Notes: generated by a model from the sequence alone, not told the origin. Counted from the first letter of the stretch, positions 11,405 to 23,967 are shown. The stretch: DNA of 64,000 nt from Prinia subflava (GCF_021018805.1 NW_026960609.1:1984001-2048000); one strand, 5' to 3'. Numbers and translations: made by a program.

Positions 11405-12842
11405 GCCTTTGAGTGAGAACTTAATGCAAAACTGTTTCTCTCCTCTTGTTTAGTTTGTCATCAAACCTAGGCTGAATGCAAATGTGTTAGATGTGAGACA
11501 CTGTAGTACTGTACATCTCATAAAAGACGAGGTATTACCTGTCAATATGATCCAACAAGACGCATCAGAAATAATGCACAAATTTGATGATTAATGTGTG
11601 TATATGTTTGATCTACCTCAACAATTAGAGCACAGTGGCTTACTGCCACTGAGAATAAGGATATATGATGATTTCCTCAATATCATGATATTTACTGAGA
11701 GTTGTTTCTAGTGCTCAGATTAAGCCTGTTAAACTTACATGCTTTTGACAAAGATTGTGATAACCAATGTGATTTTTAGTTCAAAGGAGATCCCCATAGA
11801 AATATCTAGACTGGTGCATAAGAATGCATTCTATTTCGGCACAACCTTTGCAAATTTTAACTGAAATCAAAATTTTACATGATGCACAAAAATTTTTGAA
11901 ATCAAGCTCCCTATTAGAAATCCCAAATGCAGAACCTTAGTTTGCATCCTTTGTTTAGACTGCTAAAGAGAGATTCAAACCTTTTATCACCTAAACAACT
12001 TAATTTACAAGTTCAACATGCACTGCAGAGCTTGGTAAACCGGCAAGCTGCACGCTAGGCACCTGAACTGCCTTTCCTTTTAATAATTTTGCATCTAGCA
12101 AAACAACCCCACACTTTGATATTTCTATGAGACTCCAAAGCACCAGACCCTGTGCTTATCATCGATATTTTTACCTCACCAAGCGACCAAAACCATCAGT
12201 ATCCAACATGAAATGATAGCCCAACTAGTTGTTAAAGCCTGACAAAGACTAACTTCTCTTGCAAGAGTGAAATTTTCCATTGTTTTGCTGCCTCTTATCA
12301 CTTTTATTTGAATCAGATATTTTAAGAATCTGAAGCTATTCAAATGGCTTTTGCTGAATTCAGCAGACAAATCTCAATACATCCTCCAAAACATAAGCTT
12401 TTAACACCTTTATTTCAATTAATAGAAAAATCAAAGAGAAGTGAAGTTCCATTTCAAGCCTTAACAGTATTCACAGATGATTCTGGATGCTCTCGTAAAT
12501 CAGCAACAGTATAGACTCTTTTTCTAGTGCCTAAAGATCAGATGTATCCACATTTGAGAGAACCCCTCAAATTATTGAACTTGCTACTGTTGTCAGAGCT
12601 TTTCAAAATTTTTCTGTTCCTTTTAATCTAGTAACAGATTCAGTTTATGTTGCAAGAATCGTGAAACCTCAGCCCTGAAAGAAAGTGTAAAAAACCTGCA
12701 AACAGATGATAGATTTGAATAGTTGAATAAACTCCTGAAAAGCTAGAAAATCCATTAAAAAATTAGAAATTTAGTAAAATAAGCTTATATGTATTAGGCA
12801 TTATATTATCTATTGTTATAATTATTCCTTATATTTTACAGT
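11405..12842 (+). pseudogene. pol/env debris of ERV-F
   Basis: Heavily mutated, AT-rich sequence. One patch near 12460-12515 reads TVFTDDSGCSRKSATV, an RNase H strand with its catalytic Asp, followed by stops. No RT box with YxDD and no integrase could be read. The remainder is assigned only from its position between protease and the env end. Confidence 0.5.
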
Positions 12843-13094
12843 GTGTGTAAACTAAAGGTAGAATCTGGATCTTGGCTAGATAACCTGTTTAGTGGCTGTG
12901 GTTTGACACCTTGGCTAAAAGATTTTCTTAGGATAGGAATGCATGTAATGATTTTAATAATAATTGTATTAGTTATGGTACCTTGCTTGCTTCAGTGTGT
13001 ACAGAGATTAATTAATAAGGCCATCAGGGGGGTATTCTTGGTTGATACAGGAGGGGGAGATGAGAATACACAAGACAGAGTCAGACTTGATTAG
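12843..13094 (+). pseudogene. C-terminal env (TM subunit) remnant of ERV-F
   Basis: An 83-codon frame carries a membrane-proximal stretch (SGCGLTPWLKDFLRIG), a long hydrophobic anchor centred on MILIIIVLVMVPCLL and a short tail that runs into the 3' LTR. This is the usual place and shape of the end of a retroviral transmembrane subunit. The ectodomain and surface subunit are not recognisable. Confidence 0.7.
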
Positions 13095-13372
13095 CATAGC
13101 TGGTTTGATAACCAAGATGCCATGGCAGGAACAAACAGAACTGTGAAGATTACAGAAGATGGGATTAAACCTGTTTACGTGAAGAGAGGAGATTCAGTCA
13201 ACTTCTGCAAGCAAAGGGTTGTTGTAAAATGTATGAGTTTTCTGTGTGATTTTTAACCTGATTATTGTAGTAGAAATTAACCTGTCTGAAATAGTATATA
13301 AGCTTTTGGGAAACCTGCGTAAAATCGAATTCTGATCACCGAATCAGTCTTCCCATCTCTCAATCGCCAATA
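13059..13372 (+). repeat. 3' LTR of ERV-F, preceded by polypurine tract
   Basis: The direct repeat of 8684-9010 starts just after a purine tract (AGGAGGGGGAGA, 13049-13060), the plus-strand primer. It ends CGCCAATA in front of the duplicated GATGCC. Confidence 0.85.
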
Positions 13373-13378
13373 GATGCC

Positions 13379-14396
13379 AATCAGTGGTTTCATTTTGTTA
13401 GTTGTTAAAAATAAGGCCAGCTTGCTCCATCACCTACCTTGCACTAGTTATCCTGCCTTAGATGATATAAACGAAGGGCACTCCTTTTCTCACAACTAAA
13501 GACAAAGCTCACTTTTAAAGTGCATGTGACTCCTCCAGCTCTGTCAGTTATTATTTTGTCAAAGTTCAGGTTTCAAACTCACCTATCTGCTTGACACTGG
13601 GAGGCTTCTTTTTGGATATATTCATTGGATCTGACTTTAGATTTATTTACCACTAGGCTTGTTTTACTGTTCCAAGTAAGGGCCAGCCCCTTCCTAGAGC
13701 AGAACGTGTGGTATTTGTCAGAAAGAGACAGCTTTAAGGCTGCCAGATAACTGGCCAGCCTGCTCCTCTGTAAACAATTTTGTGGGCTCTGCTGATAACG
13801 ATAAAGCAACTGCACTGGAGATGATTGGAAAATGATGGTATCTGTAGGGGAGCAGACCAGTACTGCTCCAGCATACTTGTGAAGAAAAGCACTTTCAAGC
13901 TTGTGAACATTTATAACCTCTTGTTACTGATGATGGCACCCATCTGCAGTTTTTCTGCTGTCAGTGTGTGTCATCAAGCCCCAGGTGCTCATTGTTTTGT
14001 TCTCATCAAACTCCCAGCTTTGGTTCACAGGCCCACAAGAAACTATCCGTGGCTCTGCAACACACCAACAATTACAAACCCCTTCCTGCCCAGTCGGGGT
14101 GATGCTTATCAAAGTGTTACTCATATAGATCTTGCTTCTATTAGACAAGGTGTCTGTCCCTAGAATGAGACAGCTATATCCATGGAACTGCTGGTTAACT
14201 CTGTCAGTCTGTATCTGAAATTGATTTTAAGCCTTGCAGGATTAATATAAGCTTTTTCAGCTAGGGATTATAGACCTATGAGGACATGCAGGTGCTATTT
14301 TGCTAGTTATAAATTGTAATGTAGATTAAATTCTAAGGGATTCAGGTATTTTAAGTGTCATTCACCCCTGCACAGGTAGGCCAAATTTATCTGGTA
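13379..14396. other. Intergenic DNA, nothing recognised
   Basis: No repeat or gene supported. The 112-codon frame at 13825 and its antisense partner show no family features. Confidence 0.5.
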
Positions 14397-14402
14397 TGCA
14401 TC

Positions 14403-14731
14403 TATCACCGCGAGGCCTAACCAGAAATTACACTGGGGAGACAGATCTGGGTGGACAGAGCATGCAGGGCAGAAGACGAAGTTTATTTACAAAAACCCAC
14501 TTTTATACATTTCCTATGAGGCCTGTGGATTGGAGGATGGAATTCCCACCTCCCCATGACATTGGTCAAGGAGGCTGTCATTCAACCTCCCCTTCTCCTT
14601 GAGAAGGAATTCATAACAAGGGCAGTGTTTACAAAACATGGTCCTGTGTTTACATTCACAAGCGTGAGAAACTGCACATTTCTCCTTTAATATGAACGCT
14701 CGGCAAACCAGGAAAAAACCTCATGGCAACA
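14403..14731 (-). mobile_element. Solo LTR, family c (same family as ERV-C)
   Basis: Flanked by TGCATC at 14397-14402 and 14732-14737 (6-bp target-site duplication). On the minus strand it starts TGTTGCCATGAGG and ends GCGGTGATA, matching the ERV-C LTRs along their length with moderate divergence. This independently confirms the LTR borders used for ERV-C, including the unusual TA end. Confidence 0.93.
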
Positions 14732-14737
14732 TGCATC

Positions 14738-16611
14738 TGTGATGAAAACTTTGAGAAAGGAGACTGGGTTTGTTACAATGACAGCAATATAGAAGTGATG
14801 GCTTTAGGTCAAACCTGTCAGGTTTCACCCCTGCAGGGAGGGTAAAGAGAGAAACACCTTTATCCTTCCTGCAAACCACACAAATAGAAAAGCAACGACT
14901 ACAACGCAGAAGAGGGTGAAGGGAGAATCCAGGTTTAAGGAGGAGATGGCTCAAAAAGAAGCACCGTGTCTCCTGCAAATATTTGCTGTGATGAAGCATG
15001 GGAAGGCATAAAAGCAGTCTGAAAATCTGAGTATTTGCATCTGCAGAAAGAGAGAAGAGAAATGAGTGCAGATCTTGCTCTTTTTTCTCTGACTCTGTTG
15101 CCAGAGGGCCAAGATAGGTAATAGTTGCAGATGAAGCTGCTACCTTCCCCTGTCCTCAGAGCATGTGGGCAACCCAGCAGCCTTCCTGCATTGCTTTCAT
15201 TTTGGTGCAGCTCTGCAACTTGCGCCAAATTCTTTTAGAGATGCGTGGACTGTTATTGCCTGCCCGTGCCTTTCCCTGTGTAACTTTTGCAGCAGAAATG
15301 GATCAGTTTTGCTTGATGTAACTTTGCTGTCTGCTGCCTTTAAATTAGCTTCAACTGCTATGAGACTCAAGTGGTGGCAGCTGGGACACTGCTTAGCTTC
15401 AAGCATGGCTGGAGTTGCTCTGTGACCTGAAGAAAAATGTGACTGCATTTTACACTCTGGGTAGCAGAATGCCATGCATTAAGGGCAATGGAAAATAGGT
15501 ATGTGGGAGGAAGCCCTTACTCAGTTAATACACCTAAATGTGAAGAAAGAGGATTTGGTGTCAAAGTACATCTGTTGCCTGTGGTTTGATGCAGACAGCA
15601 TGACATATATTGCCAAACCTTTGTTCCATCTGTCACAGGCACCTAAGTTTCTATGATTTTTCATTGGCTGCTGCTTGTGAAATTTGCTGCTCTTGAAATT
15701 TACTGCTTCTGACATGCAGGAATATTTTTTTTCAAAGTGTGAGTGAGCTTGCAGAATGAGGATGTTGATAGGACAGAGCTGACCACACTGCTGAAAGCTT
15801 TAGCCCAGCAGAATTTCAGCTCCTGGTTGCAATGGTAGTTAGAAAAAAAAGAAGATCAAATTGGACAGCTCTCACCAAAGTCCTCCAATTTGTAGTTTCT
15901 GAAGAGATTTTTGTCTCGGTCTACTCTTCTTTGCTATATAAAGGAAAACATATATTTTTCCCTTTGTGTTTAGAGAGCAGGCATGGATTAGGTTTACTAA
16001 GCAATAATCAGCTTTCACTGGTTTAAAATTAACTAAAACAGGACTAGTCTTTTTTCTCTCAGCTGGTGACAGTAAGGGACAGAAGGTGTCTGGAGGAGGT
16101 GGCTCAGGCTTTTGTGAAGAGAGGTGTGACCTGCAGCAAGCTCTTTCTATTGCCCGAGGCATGGTGCCACATCCACCCTAGATGCGTTTTCCTGGCCTAT
16201 CTTCCCACCTGCCAGGATGGCTGTATGAGAGAGGTGAATTCTGTTCTGTGCAGGAAGGGAGGGATAGGTGTTATTCTGGTGGTGATGGGACTGCATGTCC
16301 TAGGACTGGTGGAGAGCCAGCAACAGCAGGTGTCCTATCCTGTTGTCTATCACCCTCAACCTGTTCCCCTAAAGAGAATGTCCTCCCCTCTCCTATTTTG
16401 TGCTGACAGTGAAATGTTAGAGTTGTAAATGAAACAGGTGTGGGGGGGATTTTAAACCCCTGCCCCTTGCAGTGGGTAAGGACACCAAGAGGCCTTTGCT
16501 GCCTTCTCTTTCTTTGCTCTCTCACTATCATGCTGAGAGGTTCAATGTTTATGGTGGAGATGCTGCACTGCAGCTACGCTGAGTGTTCCTTGGTCCATGA
16601 GCAGTGATGTC
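14738..16611. other. Intergenic DNA, nothing recognised
   Basis: Several overlapping frames of 60-120 codons occur on both strands, with none showing a domain. No RNA gene was seen. Confidence 0.5.
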
Positions 16612-16617
16612 ACCCAC

Positions 16618-17059
16618 TGTTGTAATTTAGATTTTGGGGGGGGTCCCCGGGGAGAGTTCCCCGGGAGCCCCCCGGGTCCTAGGGTCGTGGATGTTCGCAT
16701 GATGGTAGGCAAGCAAGGAGACTCTAGATGGCTGGTGAGGTGCTGATGAGATGAGGGTTTATTTGGAGTTCGACCCCGGGAAGGCAGCATGGTCACTGAG
16801 GGAGAGGGGGAAGGGGAGAGAGGGAAGGGGAGAGAGAGAAGGGAAGAGGAGCAGAGCCTCCAGAGGCCTCCAGGGCAAAGAGAGCAAGCCCTCTCTGCTT
16901 GCATCCTTAACAGGGAGCTTCGAAATGGGCGCAGTAAGATTCTTCAGCCAATAGAGTTACAGATACATGATACTGCAGGGAGGTTACAGACTTGGGATAA
17001 ACCATACACTTTCCAGGGGTGAGCCAGAGCATACCATTTCCATAAAATGCAATTCCACA
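16618..17059 (-). mobile_element. Solo LTR, family d
   Basis: Flanked by ACCCAC at 16612-16617 and 17060-17065 (6-bp target-site duplication). The plus strand starts TGTTGTAATTTAG and ends AATTCCACA; AATAAACCC on the minus strand is the polyadenylation signal. It contains a G/C run (16637-16680) and a purine tract of GGAGAG/GGGAAG units (about 16797-16860). A fragment of the same LTR lies in the ERV-E integrase at 52824-53013. Confidence 0.9.
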
Positions 17060-17065
17060 ACCCAC

Positions 17066-17310
17066 CACATCAGGGTGGTCTCATTCAGCCTGGCCTTGAC
17101 CAGGGCCTCCCAGGAATGAGGCATCCACAGCTGCTCTGGGCAGTGCCTGTTCCAGTGCCTCAGCACCCTCTCAGTAAAGAACTTCTTCCTACTTTCTAAT
17201 TAAAATCTCTCTTCCTTTAGTTTAAAACTGTTCCCCATTTCCTATCATCATGTGCCTATGTTCTTGTTTCATGACCTGACCCTTTGTCAGTGTGTCCTTC
17301 TAGCTCTGTA
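17066..17310 (-). mobile_element. CR1 LINE, 3' fragment
   Basis: The text reads in reverse the typical CR1 3' region: GGCCTTGACCAGGGCCTCC, then GGGCAGTGCCTGTTCCAGTG, a CAGTAAAGAACTTCTTCCT block, and CCATTTCCTATCATCATG further on. CR1 is the dominant bird LINE. It borders the solo LTR, and the right end is approximate. Confidence 0.8.
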
Positions 17311-19110
17311 TAGTCATGTTTGTATCCCTGCCAATGGGCTTCATGTGCTGGCATAATGAGGCAGGAGCCTCTGTGTTCCCTAGCATAGCTGCTTTATGGG
17401 GCTAAGGATGTTTGATTTTACTTTATCTTCTCTAATTAAGTTGCTTTATTTTGATTTTGTGTTTGGGTGTGGTTAACATGCCCACTCATCTGGAACCGCA
17501 CAGTGTATGTAACTTCAGTGTGTATCTTCAGGCTCACATCACGCTGGGTTTTGACTTTTTTTTTTTGGTAGAACAGCAGCTGAAGTTTTCCCTTTCTCAC
17601 TGTCGAGCAATTGGGCCAATGACCTCCTCCTGAAATCACAACTGTGACCTGTTTTCTGTGCTAAAGAAGCAAAGGTATAATAGTTCACAGCATAGCACAG
17701 AGCTGTGCCTAGCAGGCATCACTTCCCATTTTCAGTTTCTTCTGCTGGCCAAGTGATGCTGGGAGATGTAACTTAAGGCTAAAAAACCTCCACAGGATGT
17801 GCAAGGCCTGTCTGTGTGTCAAGCATCTTTCCATCTCCTCTTAGCACTGAATTGGAGAAGGCTGTTTTCCTTTTCTGGCATTAGGGGGAGCATAGCTGTT
17901 TAGAGAGAGGCTACATGGTTGGAAAAAAAAGAATAACTCACAAACTGAAAAAAACAAGTTCTGAACCTTAACAGTCCATTTTAAACTCTGTTCCTACACA
18001 ATGGCCTGTTTATAATCCCTGTGCCACCAGTAACAAAGCTTCTGCAGGCACTGAAGATTGAAGGACCTCAGACATCAGGCAAAGAGGAGGAGTAGAGATG
18101 GACAGCCTGATAATTTTGCAGTCCTCTAGGAAGAAACAAATTTAACTGAATGGGATTAACAATTACTGAAACCTTGTTTGGCATTCCAGAGGCCTTGTTA
18201 AACAACATTGTTTCAACAGCTATTCAGGAATGCTATTATACCACCAGGGCTGTCTCAGAAGTTGCATTTTCTAAACTATAATTACTTGGTTTAGCTTCCA
18301 GGCTTGTTATTGCTGATTGTACATAGGACCTTGGATACAGGGAGGAATAGTATTCTCTTGTTCTAAGCCTTTGGCTCTGCAAATTAGTTTAGTTTTGCAC
18401 TTCAGTGCCCAATAAGCTGTGTGGTAAAACCTCTCCATCCCCAGTCAAAATCCCCAAACTCTTACTGATTTTCTCAAAGCTGGGGTTTTACATGTGGGCT
18501 CAAAGTTCATAGACTTTTGTAATTCCTCTGCTTCTACCTCTGCTGGCTTGTGCTTGCTTCCTCCATTCATGGAAAGTACCTTATTGATTGGTTCCCTTTA
18601 AACCCCCAAGGCTACTTCCTGCCTACTCAGTGAGCAAGGCTGAATCAGTGCCTGTGTGCACAAAAGGAACCAGATAATGACATTTAGGCCAAATGTTCTA
18701 TCAAGGGAATTTTACTTCATATGCTTTTCCACAATTTAGCTCCTCCTTTAATCATTGGATCTCAAGCTAGTCCATTCTGCACACATTCCATTTGCTTCTT
18801 TAGGAACATACCAATGTTAGTATCACCAAGAGAATTGAGGACAAAATATTAAAAAGAGTGATTCCTTCCAAGAGAAAAGTTTGGGATGCCCAAAGCAGGC
18901 ATGCCTGGGTGCCAAACAATGGTAATGGTAGCTGCAGGAAGACCATGCAAGGAGGGCAAAGAGTAACTGGTACATGTAGATCCTTCCCTGGTAGTACTAC
19001 TCAAGAGGAAGTTTTTGAGACCTATGGTCTTTGCAGTGCAGTTGGAAGTCAGAGGAGGAGAAGAGGGAGACAGTTGGAAAGGGCCTAAAGAGGGAAGAAT
19101 CCTTGGAAGG
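17311..19110. other. Intergenic DNA, nothing recognised
   Basis: No supported gene, RNA or repeat. It ends at the left border of ERV-A. Confidence 0.5.
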
Positions 19111-19114
19111 GCAA

Positions 19115-19482
19115 TGTTATAAATGTGTAGCAAATCCAATAAATAAAAATGAATTTTATTAATAATTTACAAAAATAAAATTTGGAAAAAAATTTGCAAA
19201 AACTAAAAAGCCACAAAGTCAGTGACGAGCCTGTGGTCAGCACTGGGTGAACCTAGCTTCGGCCTCTATTGCACCGGAGTTCCCCTGTTCACAATTTCAA
19301 TCCCAGCAGGGTCAGTTTATATACAGTTTTTGGTCGGAAAGGGCATTGCTTCATACTTCTTTGTCCTTTTCGACTCTTTTTCCATACTCATGTAATTCTG
19401 TCCTCACTGCCGGATGGTTGATTGGATTTTCGAGAAGAGATGAATACTTGATTCGATTTCTGGGAATTTCGTATTGGGATGC
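19115..19482 (-). repeat. 3' LTR of ERV-A, outer piece
   Basis: Matches 42190-42557 of the 5' LTR from TGTTATAAATGTG to GTATTGGGATGC, where ERV-B interrupts it. GATGC (19478-19482) is the left copy of the ERV-B target-site duplication. Confidence 0.9.
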
Positions 19483-20129
19483 TGTCTTGGTTTAGGGCAA
19501 ATTTGGGAGGAAACTTCTGAATAGGGTCCTTCTGGAAAGCAAACTTAAAAGGTTCTTCTCCCCAGCCGGTCCGGGAAAAGAACTTCCTTGGAGAAAAGTG
19601 GAAAAAACTTATTTATTTAACAACAAAATGCTCACAAGTATAAAGAATGAATAATATGAAACAATAAAACTCGCTGCTCCTAACAGAGATGGTAAACTTG
19701 AGAAAATCCTTGCCGTGGGTGGCTCAGCTCACTCAGTTTTTTATCAGTCCCAGTTCCTCTGGAGGTTTAGGCCCGGTGGGCTGCAGGCATGAGCTTTTGG
19801 TGCTCCTCTGGGGTTTTCAGTCCAGAGCAGATTCAAAGAGTCTCAAGAAAAAGGAAAAAAAACCAGTCCAGGGAACTTCTCTGCCCTAGCTAGCTAAAAC
19901 TAACTAAAAAGCAAAAAAAAAGATCTCTGTCACAGGCGTTGGTCTGTGCTTCAGACGAACACAGTCCGGAGAGGAATGTGCAGGAGGAGAGCTGTTTTCA
20001 AAACAAACTTGGCGTGTCTTCATTCTTTGCTTTGGCCTCAGAGCCAGTCTTAAAGGCACAGAACTCAATATACAGCACAGACAGAACAGACGATTGGGGA
20101 TACAAGCATCAAAAAGTCACTCTAGGACA
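19483..20129 (-). repeat. 3' LTR of ERV-B
   Basis: Direct repeat of 31206-31854 with numerous substitutions. A purine-rich tract (minus reading GGAGATAAAGAGTAGAA, next to 20130) precedes it as plus-strand primer. Confidence 0.88.
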
Positions 20130-20199
20130 TTCTACTCTTTATCTCCATATCGTCAACTTAATACTAAAACTAAATAAATTTTAACTCTACACACATACA

Positions 20200-20245
20200 C
20201 TTTATACATATATATATACACAGTATACAACTATATATAGATAAT
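20200..20245. repeat. AT-rich dinucleotide-like repeat
   Basis: TATACA/TATATA units just inside the ERV-B 3' LTR, about 20200-20245. Confidence 0.75.
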
Positions 20246-20479
20246 GGTAATGACATTCGGCAAACAATGATATTTACACATGGTTTTCACTTAATTATAT
20301 CTCTGAGGTACACATTGTGTTGTTCTATCTTTCTGCATTATCTATCATTTGCAACTTGGTCTCTGAGCAAAGACAATCTCACGGATGGGTTTGTCTGTAC
20401 TCGAGGCAGATCTGATCTAAACTGTCTTATAACAAACTTTTCAAATGTACTACAGGGACTTGATCTTCATCTACTGTAG

Positions 20480-21320
20480 ATAGGAGCTTAGACTGGGCAG
20501 GGCCTGCTCTGTTGGTGGAACTTCAGGTGTTCACTAACCAGGTGGCTTTCGTAAATGCTGCTCCCAATTTTTGAAAGATTTTCTACTCAATGCTTTCAAG
20601 GTCGTTTTTAACAGTCTATTGTATGTCTTTATTTTTCTAGCAGTTGGTGCATGGTAGGGGATATGGTACACTTACTTAATACCATGTTCTCTAGCTCAGG
20701 TGTTTATAACGCTATTCTTGAGATGAGTCTTATTGTTTGACTTAATTTTTTCAGGGGTGCCATGTTTCTAAAGGACTTGCTTCTCAGGGCTTAGAATGGT
20801 GTTAAGGGCCGTAGCTTGAGGCACAGGGTAGGTTTCCAGCCATCCCGTGGTGGCTTCTACTATTGTGAGCACATAGCGCTTCTCTTGGCATGTCTGGGGT
20901 AGTGTAATATTATCAATCTGCCAGGCCTCTTTATACTTATACTTGGACTACCGCCCGCCATACCATAGGGGCTTCACTCGCTTGGCCTGCTTGATTGCAG
21001 CACACGTCTTACAGTCATGGATAACTTGAGAAATGCTGTCTATGGTTAGACCTACTTCTCGGTTTTGTGCCCACTTATAGGTGGCATCTTTGTTCTGATG
21101 ACCTGAGGCATCATGCACCTATCGAGCTAGGAACAACTTTCTTTTATGTTGCTTATTTAGGTTTATCTTTGACACTTCTATCTTGGCAGTTTGATCTACT
21201 TGCTTGTTGTTTTGGTGCGCCTCATTAGCTTTACTCTCAGGGACATAAGCATCTACACGGCGGACCTTCACAGGTAGTTTCTTTACTCTAGTAGCAATAT
21301 CTTTCTACTCATTAGCAGCC
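20480..21320 (-). pseudogene. Integrase remnant of ERV-B
   Basis: Integrase inserts the viral DNA into the host chromosome. The minus-strand translation around 20840-20940 reads WQIDNITLPQTCQ followed by VLTIVEATTGWLETYPV, the start of the catalytic core with its first acidic residue. Upstream (21050-21180) lies the zinc-binding N-terminal part, whose better-preserved counterpart in ERV-D reads HDASGHQGRDATYKW. Several stops and frame shifts interrupt it. Confidence 0.8.
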
Positions 21321-21329
21321 TAGATTGGT

Positions 21330-22054
21330 TTTCTTCTATGCTGCCAGTTGGCTTTTTTCTGCTTTTTCAACCAACTTCACGGAGCATTGGCTACTATTTA
21401 CGAATCAGTGTAGAGGTAGAGCTTTGGCTACTTTTTCTTTCAGCAATGTCCAGGGCTAATTGGACAGTTTTGAGTTCAGCGAATTGGCTTGATCTACTTT
21501 CTCTTTCAGTGGCTTGTGCAACCTGTTGTGTGGGGCTCCATACGGCTGCTTTCCACTTTCATTTTATCTCTACGATATGACAGGAACCATCAGTGAAAAG
21601 AGCGTAGTGTGTTTCTTTTTCTGGCAATTGGTTGTATGGTGGAACTTCTTCAGCACATGTCGCTTGCTCTTGTTCTTCATCATTGAGACTAAAATTTTCA
21701 CCTTCAGGCCAGTTTGTAATTATTTCTAAAATTTCAGGGCAATTCAGTTTTTTAATACGGGCGCACTGTGTGATGAGAGCAATCTATTTGCTCTATGTGG
21801 CATTGGTGGCATGGTGGCTAGAGGGAACTTCTGCTTTGAACATCTACTCCAGCACTGGTAGTCGGGGTGCCAGGAGGAGTTGTGCTTCTCTGCCAATCAC
21901 CTCTGAGGCAGCTTGAACTCTTTCATAGGCAGCCAAGATTTCTTTCTCTGTTGGAGTGTAGTTGGCTTCGGACTCTCTGTAACTTTGGCTCTAGAATCTC
22001 AGTGGTCGGCCTTGAGTCTCACCAGGCACCTTCTGCCAAAAGCTCTAGGACAGA
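21330..22054 (-). pseudogene. RNase H region of ERV-B pol
   Basis: Around 21570-21605 the minus strand reads an RNase H strand with ALFTDGSC, followed by the helix and a Y-T-D-S block near 21395. RNase H degrades the RNA of the RNA/DNA hybrid in reverse transcription. The region aligns base by base with the ERV-D copy at 43440-44150. It is broken by stops and ends at the duplicated CCATG of the inserted LTR. Confidence 0.8.
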
Positions 22055-22059
22055 CCATG

Positions 22060-23502
22060 TGTCCTGGTTTGAGGGGGAAGTGAGTTTTCCAGGAAGTTGT
22101 GGTCAAACCAATCAGTGGTCAGGTTTTATGTTGGCACCTGGAGGGGCCACTGAGAGGTTGGATACGCCTCTGAGAACACAGGGGGTTAAAAGCAAGGACT
22201 TCCAGAGGGATTTCCTTTTTCTGGTTCCGGTTTCAGGAGAGAAGCGTCTTCTCCTCCTCCCCTGCCCAGCTTACAAGGCTGGGTGGGGGAGGGGGAGGGA
22301 AACCATGTGGTTGGGCTGAGGTAGGCTGGTGCCCTGGGGGGAGAAGAGAGTGAAAGGGACTGGAGCTGAGCCAGCCCCATCCAGGATGGAGGGGTGGAGA
22401 ACTGTGGAGGTGCCTTCCGTCCCGCCCCCCCGCCCCATCTGTCCCTTGCCCCCCCCCAGGGAGAAGGTGCCTAGATGCATGTGGGAGTGCCTGAGCCGGC
22501 AGCCCTGCTGGGAGCCAGAGACTTTTAACCCTTTCTTGGAAGAAGAAAACTTTTTCCAGACTTTGATTTTTGTGGCTGGTGGTTTCAGAGAGAGAGACAG
22601 CCTGGGACTGAGATGATAAAGGAAGATGAAAAGAATCCCAGATGGGCAGAGATGAAGAGGAGTGGCTTTTTGGGCTGGACTTTTCTTGCATAATGTTAGC
22701 CATAGACGGAACCTGAATTCTCCTGAACATAAGACTGTATTTGGGCGGATGCAGTTGGCTTGAAACCAAAGATTTGTGGTAGTGATTTGCCACTGTAGGA
22801 GTGGAGCAAACAGAGAAGAGAGGAAGAGAGTGTGGTGGCGCCCTCTGTCTTGAGGGATGAAGATCTCTGTTCTTGGAACCCTCGGCCCCAGGGGAAAATG
22901 GGGGGACTGCTTGTCCCAATATGAGAAGATGGCTGGTTTTTGGTACTTGGCCAAGCATCCTTAAAAAAAGCCCTATATGCAGTTTTGGTCCATGGACAGT
23001 GGTGAGAGCACTGGACATGGAAAGGAGGGTGTCATCCTGGCAGACTTCTCCGGGCAGTGCCATGGGTGACATGGGAACATGGGAGGGTGGACCTGTGTTT
23101 CCTGTGGGAGGTCTATGGTGCGAGAGAGACTCCTCTCTCCTTGGATGAATTGAAGATTGGTTTTTTTGAGTGATGATGACTTGGATTGGGAACCCAGGGT
23201 TTTGGTTTAAGCAAGTAAGATGAAGGGTAACGTGTAAGTGTTAAAAGGTAGAGTGTGGAATGGGTGGAAATTAGGGGAGAAGAAAAAATGTTCTGGGAGG
23301 TTTTTATTTCTGTTTTTTTGTGTGTTTAGGGTGTTTTTTTTCCTTTTCCATTTTCTGTTCTTATGTAGTTTAATGAAGTTTTCTGTCTATTTCAAGTTTT
23401 GGGCCTGCTCTGCTCTGTTCTTGACCACATCTCACAGTAGTTCATTAGGAAAAACATACACTCATGGGTGCACTGGCATCTGGCCAGCGCCAACCCATGA
23501 CA
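22060..23502 (-). mobile_element. Long solo LTR inserted in ERV-B pol
   Basis: CCATG flanks it at 22055-22059 and 23503-23507 (5-bp target-site duplication), and the ERV-B sequence continues across the gap as in ERV-D (44140-44160). On the minus strand it starts TGTCATGGGTTGGCGCTGGC and ends CAAACCAGGACA. At 1443 bp it is unusually long for an LTR. It holds a 279-codon frame on its sense strand (22233-23072, Pro/Ser/His-rich, no known domain) that I do not call a gene. Confidence 0.85.
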
Positions 23503-23967
23503 CCATGGTTTTTAGCTGCAGAGTAGAGCACATTCTTTACATCTGGTCTTGTCTTGACTGGGCCAAGGGCCACTGCATGAGTGATTTCCTGCTTGATCTG
23601 GGCAAAGGCTTGCTGCTGTTCAGGGCCCCAGTGGAAATTATTTTTCTTGTGGATAACCAGGTAGAGAGGGCTCACAATCTGGCTGTACTCAGGAATGTGC
23701 ATTTTCTAAAAGCCTATGGCACCCAGGAAAGTTTGTGTTACTTTCTTGTTGGTTGGTGGAGACATTGCTGTGATCTTATTGATGACATCACTGGGAATTT
23801 GATGCCATCTATCTTTTCACTTTACTCCTAGGAACTGAATCTCACGAGCAGGTCTCTTAACTGTGCTCTTCTTGATAGCGAACTCGGCTTTCAGGAGAAT
23901 TTGGATGATCTTCGCTCCTTTTTTCAAACATTTCAGCTGCAGTGTTCCCCTATACAATGATGTCATC
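23503..23967 (-). pseudogene. RT 3' half of ERV-B (thumb/connection and catalytic Asp pair)
   Basis: Reverse transcriptase remnant downstream of the ERV-C insertion in transcription order. Next to the junction (about 23945-23965) the minus strand encodes the aspartate pair of the polymerase active site (DDI). An 85-codon frame (23445-23702) contains the connection segment with YSQIVSPLY and FHWGPEQQQAFAQIK. The 5' half lies at 27948-28300. ERV-C entered within the active-site region. Confidence 0.82.

Larger units (their letters stand above)
8684..13372 (+). mobile_element. ERV-F: class II-like provirus, degraded
   Basis: Two LTRs of about 320 bp bracket the element, and GATGCC occurs at 8678-8683 and 13373-13378 (6-bp target-site duplication). 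In order it holds a primer site for elongator tRNA-Met, a gag remnant, a dUTPase-like frame, a protease remnant, pol debris including an RNase H patch, and the membrane-anchor end of env before a purine tract and the 3' LTR. A dUTPase next to the protease fits class II (betaretrovirus-like) elements. All genes are broken. An unrelated LTR appears to sit inside it at 10873-11404. Confidence 0.85.

Noticed and set aside
16066..16428. 120-codon plus-strand frame in unique DNA
   Set aside because: No domain, no splice-site logic, and overlapping frames of similar length on both strands; treated as chance.
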